The notes beneath the pieces were generated by a model. The model did not search any database. It was given only the letters and a program-made list of their open reading frames with translations, and was not told where the DNA came from. Positions 4,979 through 7,275 of a DNA stretch of 7,275 nt are shown here, piece after piece (within the stretch, counting starts at the first letter, position 1; the number at the start of each line of letters is the position of its first letter). Both the position numbers and the translations under genes were made by a program. The stretch comes from Oscillospiraceae bacterium. GTDB taxonomy: Bacteria; Bacillota; Clostridia; Oscillospirales; Acutalibacteraceae. The stretch spans positions 1 to 7,275 of the forward strand of contig CACWJV010000109.1 of assembly GCA_902761265.1 (NCBI GenBank), written 5' to 3'.

Positions 4979-6451
4979 TTAATTTGGCAATTCAAATGAA
5001 AACTCCGTATATTCGCCCTCCTTGGACGACGCACGGATCGTACCGTTGTGCATGTTGATGATCGTTTTCACGATATACAGTCCCAGACCGACGCCCTTGA
5101 CGTCGAAGGAGCGGGATTTGTCCACTTTGTAAAACCGCTCGAAAATCCGGGAGATCTCTTCGTTCGACACACCGGCGCCGGAATTGCGGATGGTGACGCG
5201 CACGCCGGTTTCGGTCGGCTTTGCGCCCACAAAGATTGTGCCGCCCTGCGGGGTAAACTTGACGGCGTTGTCGAGCAGGTTATAGATGACCTGCTGGATC
5301 AGATCGCGGTCGGCTGTGACGTTGACAACGCCCATATCTTCGAACCCTTCAATCTGAATCTGCTTGTCGTCGATTGTGCGTTCAAACGGCAGCAGCGTTT
5401 CAAAAAGCTGCGCGCCGATATCGTAGCGGACAGGGGAGAGGTCCACTTCACCCGCTTCGATTTTTGAAAGATTCAGCATCGACACGACGATACGCGACAG
5501 GCGGCGGATCTCTTTGGACACAATCCGCAGATACTGCGTTTCCTGTTCTTTGGGCACGGTGCCGTCCAAAATCCCGTCGATAAAGCCGCCGATCGAGGTC
5601 ATCGGCGTTTTGAGCTCGTGCGACACGTTGGCAATAAAGCTGCGCTGCGCCTCCTCCTCAACGGCGAGCTCGTCCGCCATCTGGTTGAGCGCAACGGCAA
5701 ATTCGCTCAGATAGCCGCGTTTGTAATTCTCGTTGGCACGGTGCTGGAATTCGCCTTTGGCAAAATGCTTGGTCACTTCCTCCATCTCATACAGCGGCCG
5801 GGTGATGCCGCGCGTAAAGAAATAGATCAGGATCGAACACAGCAGCAACGCGACGATCATGGAAAAGAAGAACGTTTTTAAAATACTCAGCGCATACGGC
5901 AGCAGTCCCGTGATCGCGTCTTCTACCCCGAACAGTGCGCCGATGGGCGTGTCGTGGATCATCACCGGCACGGCGATCACAAATTTGCCGGAGCCGAATA
6001 CCTCGTCGTTGATATAATCGCGAAAGCCCGAACGGATGGCGCGCAGCATATAGTTTTCCGTGATCTGCAGCCCGGCGTGATAGACGCAGTCGTCCAGCTT
6101 GCGGAGCTGGCCGGCCTCCTTGCAGGCGATGACCCGGCCGTCGTTGTCGACCAAAAAGAAGTCCGACCCTGTGGCGCTGGACACAATCTTGAGGTTGTCG
6201 ATAAAGTCGTCCATATCCGGCCCGCCGGCCAAAAAGACGTCCGGATCCTGCGAGCGGATAGCGGCAACGATCGAGCGTGCGTTCACCAGCAGCGCTTCGG
6301 TGCGCTCGGTCCACCACTGGCTGGCGGTAAACACGATCATAGCGCTGCCGAGAATCAGCAGCGCGACCACGACGATGGAGGCGGTGATGAAGAAATAGCG
6401 GCGAAACAGCGGTTGTTTTTTGCGCCGCCGTGCAGACTGTTCGCTGATCAT
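4979..6451 (-). CDS. Membrane sensor histidine kinase (HAMP, HisKA, HATPase)
   Basis: This 490-residue inner-membrane sensor kinase should autophosphorylate and pass phosphate to the regulator encoded upstream. Its parts in order are a basic cytoplasmic start, membrane segment 1 (about 21-43), an extracytoplasmic sensor domain (about 44-187, Cache/PAS-like by its FFLVDNDGRV stretch), membrane segment 2 (about 188-212), HAMP (213-265), an H-box with His278 in HELKTP, an N-box with Asn395 in NLLDNAVKFT, the FERFYKVDKSRS F-box, and G2 KGVGLGLYIV. The G1 box reads NSGAG instead of the usual DxGxG. Cys110 and Cys122 lie in the sensor domain. The frame stays open to an ATG at 6496, but that codon is inside a terminator hairpin. 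The ATG at 6451 has AAGGAAGG 10 bases upstream and is preferred. CssS-, CiaH- or PhoR-like roles are possible; specificity is not readable. Confidence 0.94.
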   Translation of the reverse strand: MISEQSARRRKKQPLFRRYFFITASIVVVALLILGSAMIVFTASQWWTERTEALLVNARSIVAAIRSQDPDVFLAGGPDMDDFIDNLKIVSSATGSDFFLVDNDGRVIACKEAGQLRKLDDCVYHAGLQITENYMLRAIRSGFRDYINDEVFGSGKFVIAVPVMIHDTPIGALFGVEDAITGLLPYALSILKTFFFSMIVALLLCSILIYFFTRGITRPLYEMEEVTKHFAKGEFQHRANENYKRGYLSEFAVALNQMADELAVEEEAQRSFIANVSHELKTPMTSIGGFIDGILDGTVPKEQETQYLRIVSKEIRRLSRIVVSMLNLSKIEAGEVDLSPVRYDIGAQLFETLLPFERTIDDKQIQIEGFEDMGVVNVTADRDLIQQVIYNLLDNAVKFTPQGGTIFVGAKPTETGVRVTIRNSGAGVSNEEISRIFERFYKVDKSRSFDVKGVGLGLYIVKTIINMHNGTIRASSKEGEYTEFSFELPN

Positions 6452-6480
6452 AGCGTTTCGTCCTTCCTTTTCAAGATAGT

Positions 6481-6511
6481 AAAAAGGCTGCTGCATGGAG
6501 CATGCGCAGCC
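6481..6511 (-). terminator. Terminator-like hairpin between regulator and kinase genes
   Basis: On the minus strand GGCTGCGCATG pairs with CATGCAGCAGCC (11 bp, one bulged A, loop CTC) and is followed by TTTTTA. It begins about 15 bases after the regulator stop codon and ends some 29 bases before the preferred kinase start. Since regulator and kinase are expected to be co-transcribed, it probably works as a partial terminator that lowers kinase output. A full stop with a separate kinase promoter is less likely given the little space left. Confidence 0.75.
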
Positions 6512-6526
6512 CTTTATGCGTTTCGA

Positions 6527-7216
6527 TCAGTCCTTCGTTTCAAACCGATAGCCGACGCCCCAAACCGTACGCAGTTCCCATTTATCGGATACGCCGGCGA
6601 GCTTTTCTCTCAGACGCTTGATATGGACGTCCACGGTACGGGAGTCACCGTAATAATCAAAGCCCCACACCTCGTCAAGCAACTGGTCGCGGGTGAACAC
6701 ACGGTTCGGGTTTTTGGCAAGATGGAAGATCAGCTCCATCTCTTTCGGCGGGGTGTTGACATGCACGCCGTTGACCTTCAACTCGTAGTTGGTCAAATTG
6801 ATCGAAAGCTTGTCGTAATGCACTTCCTTGATCTCCTCCGACTGTGCGGAGGCGGAGCGGCGCAAAACCGCTTTGATCCGGGCAATCACTTCTTTGGCGT
6901 CGAAGGGCTTGACAACATAGTCGTCCGCGCCGAGCTCGAGACCGAGCACACGGTCGAACACTTCGCCCTTCGCGGTCAGCATGATGATGCGCGCGTTGGA
7001 AAACTTGCGGATCTCGCGGCAAACCTGCCAGCCGTCCAGCTTCGGCAGCATGATGTCGAGCAGCACAAGCGCCGGGTTTTCTTCGCGGAAGGTTTTAATA
7101 GCGGCCTGGCCGTCGTTTGCGATTACAACGGAATAGCCTTCTTTTTCCAAATACAGTCTGAGCAGTTCGCAGATGTTGAGGTCGTCGTCGACAACAAGAA
7201 TCTTTTCAGCAGCCAT
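6527..7216 (-). CDS. OmpR/PhoB-family response regulator
   Basis: This 229-residue DNA-binding regulator is the likely partner of the kinase encoded downstream. The receiver domain (about 1-118) has the acidic pair Asp10/Asp11, the phosphate acceptor Asp54 in LLDIMLP, Thr81 and Lys103 in KPF. The winged-helix domain (about 132-227) has a recognition helix in SRTVDVHIKRLREKL (192-206) and the wing motif TVWGVGYRF. Two ATG codons two residues apart are possible. AAGGAG (7227-7232) lies only 4 bases before the ATG at 7222 but 10 before that at 7216, closer to the spacing of rpsB and tsf, and MAAEKILVVDDD is a typical family start. The longer form adds only two residues. Regulator-kinase-htrA order recalls CssRS and CiaRH stress systems, but PhoP/VicR-like assignment cannot be excluded. 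Confidence 0.95.
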   Translation of the reverse strand: MAAEKILVVDDDLNICELLRLYLEKEGYSVVIANDGQAAIKTFREENPALVLLDIMLPKLDGWQVCREIRKFSNARIIMLTAKGEVFDRVLGLELGADDYVVKPFDAKEVIARIKAVLRRSASAQSEEIKEVHYDKLSINLTNYELKVNGVHVNTPPKEMELIFHLAKNPNRVFTRDQLLDEVWGFDYYGDSRTVDVHIKRLREKLAGVSDKWELRTVWGVGYRFETKD

Positions 7217-7275
7217 AATCATAACGCTCCTTTTTCGTTTTTCCGGTTTTATCTTATATTTGCAACCTTAATTCA

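Noticed and set aside
7223..7275. Promoter of the response regulator
   Set aside because: An AT-rich TATAAG-like stretch exists near 7253, but a matching -35 would lie beyond the window edge.

Overview
This looks like a chromosomal segment of a fairly GC-rich Firmicute of class Clostridia. An uncultured or gut Oscillospirales-type lineage is my best guess. The reasons are consensus AAGGAGG ribosome binding sites, a Gram-positive style membrane-anchored HtrA protease next to an OmpR-type two-component system, and gene gaps full of short, hairpin-rich repeats. The lineage call is inference; the gene families are clear from the protein motifs.

Layout: bases 1-592 hold no credible gene. They are a patchwork of repeat modules and hairpins ending in a degenerate 7-base array. 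A consensus extended -10 promoter (598-626), overlapped by an inverted repeat, and a foldable leader precede rpsB (ribosomal protein S2, 735-1472) and tsf (elongation factor Ts, 1486-2592). These two form a tight translation operon closed by an intrinsic terminator. Bases 2660-3130 form a second gene-free block with related repeat modules. From there the minus strand carries, in transcription order, an OmpR/PhoB-type response regulator (7216-6527), a terminator-like hairpin, a membrane sensor histidine kinase (6451-4979) and an HtrA/DegP-type serine protease (4845-3217). The last of these has its own terminator (3170-3130) facing the tsf terminator.

How the genes work together: rpsB and tsf serve translation. 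The minus-strand set looks like an envelope or secretion stress module. The kinase would sense an extracytoplasmic signal, the regulator would bind DNA, and the surface protease would be a target. A direct repeat TTTAAC-N5-TTTAAG sits upstream of the protease gene. It differs by one base from the pneumococcal CiaR site TTTAAG-N5-TTTAAG, and CiaR controls htrA in Streptococcus. This gives a concrete regulatory hypothesis.

Other points of interest are an EF-Ts with about 60 extra residues in its C-terminal half, a histidine-kinase start codon that should move downstream because the longer ORF's ATG lies inside a terminator hairpin, octamer repeats of the same type between stop codon and terminator in both converging genes, and a repeat family whose terminal hairpin keeps its pairing although its sequence changes.
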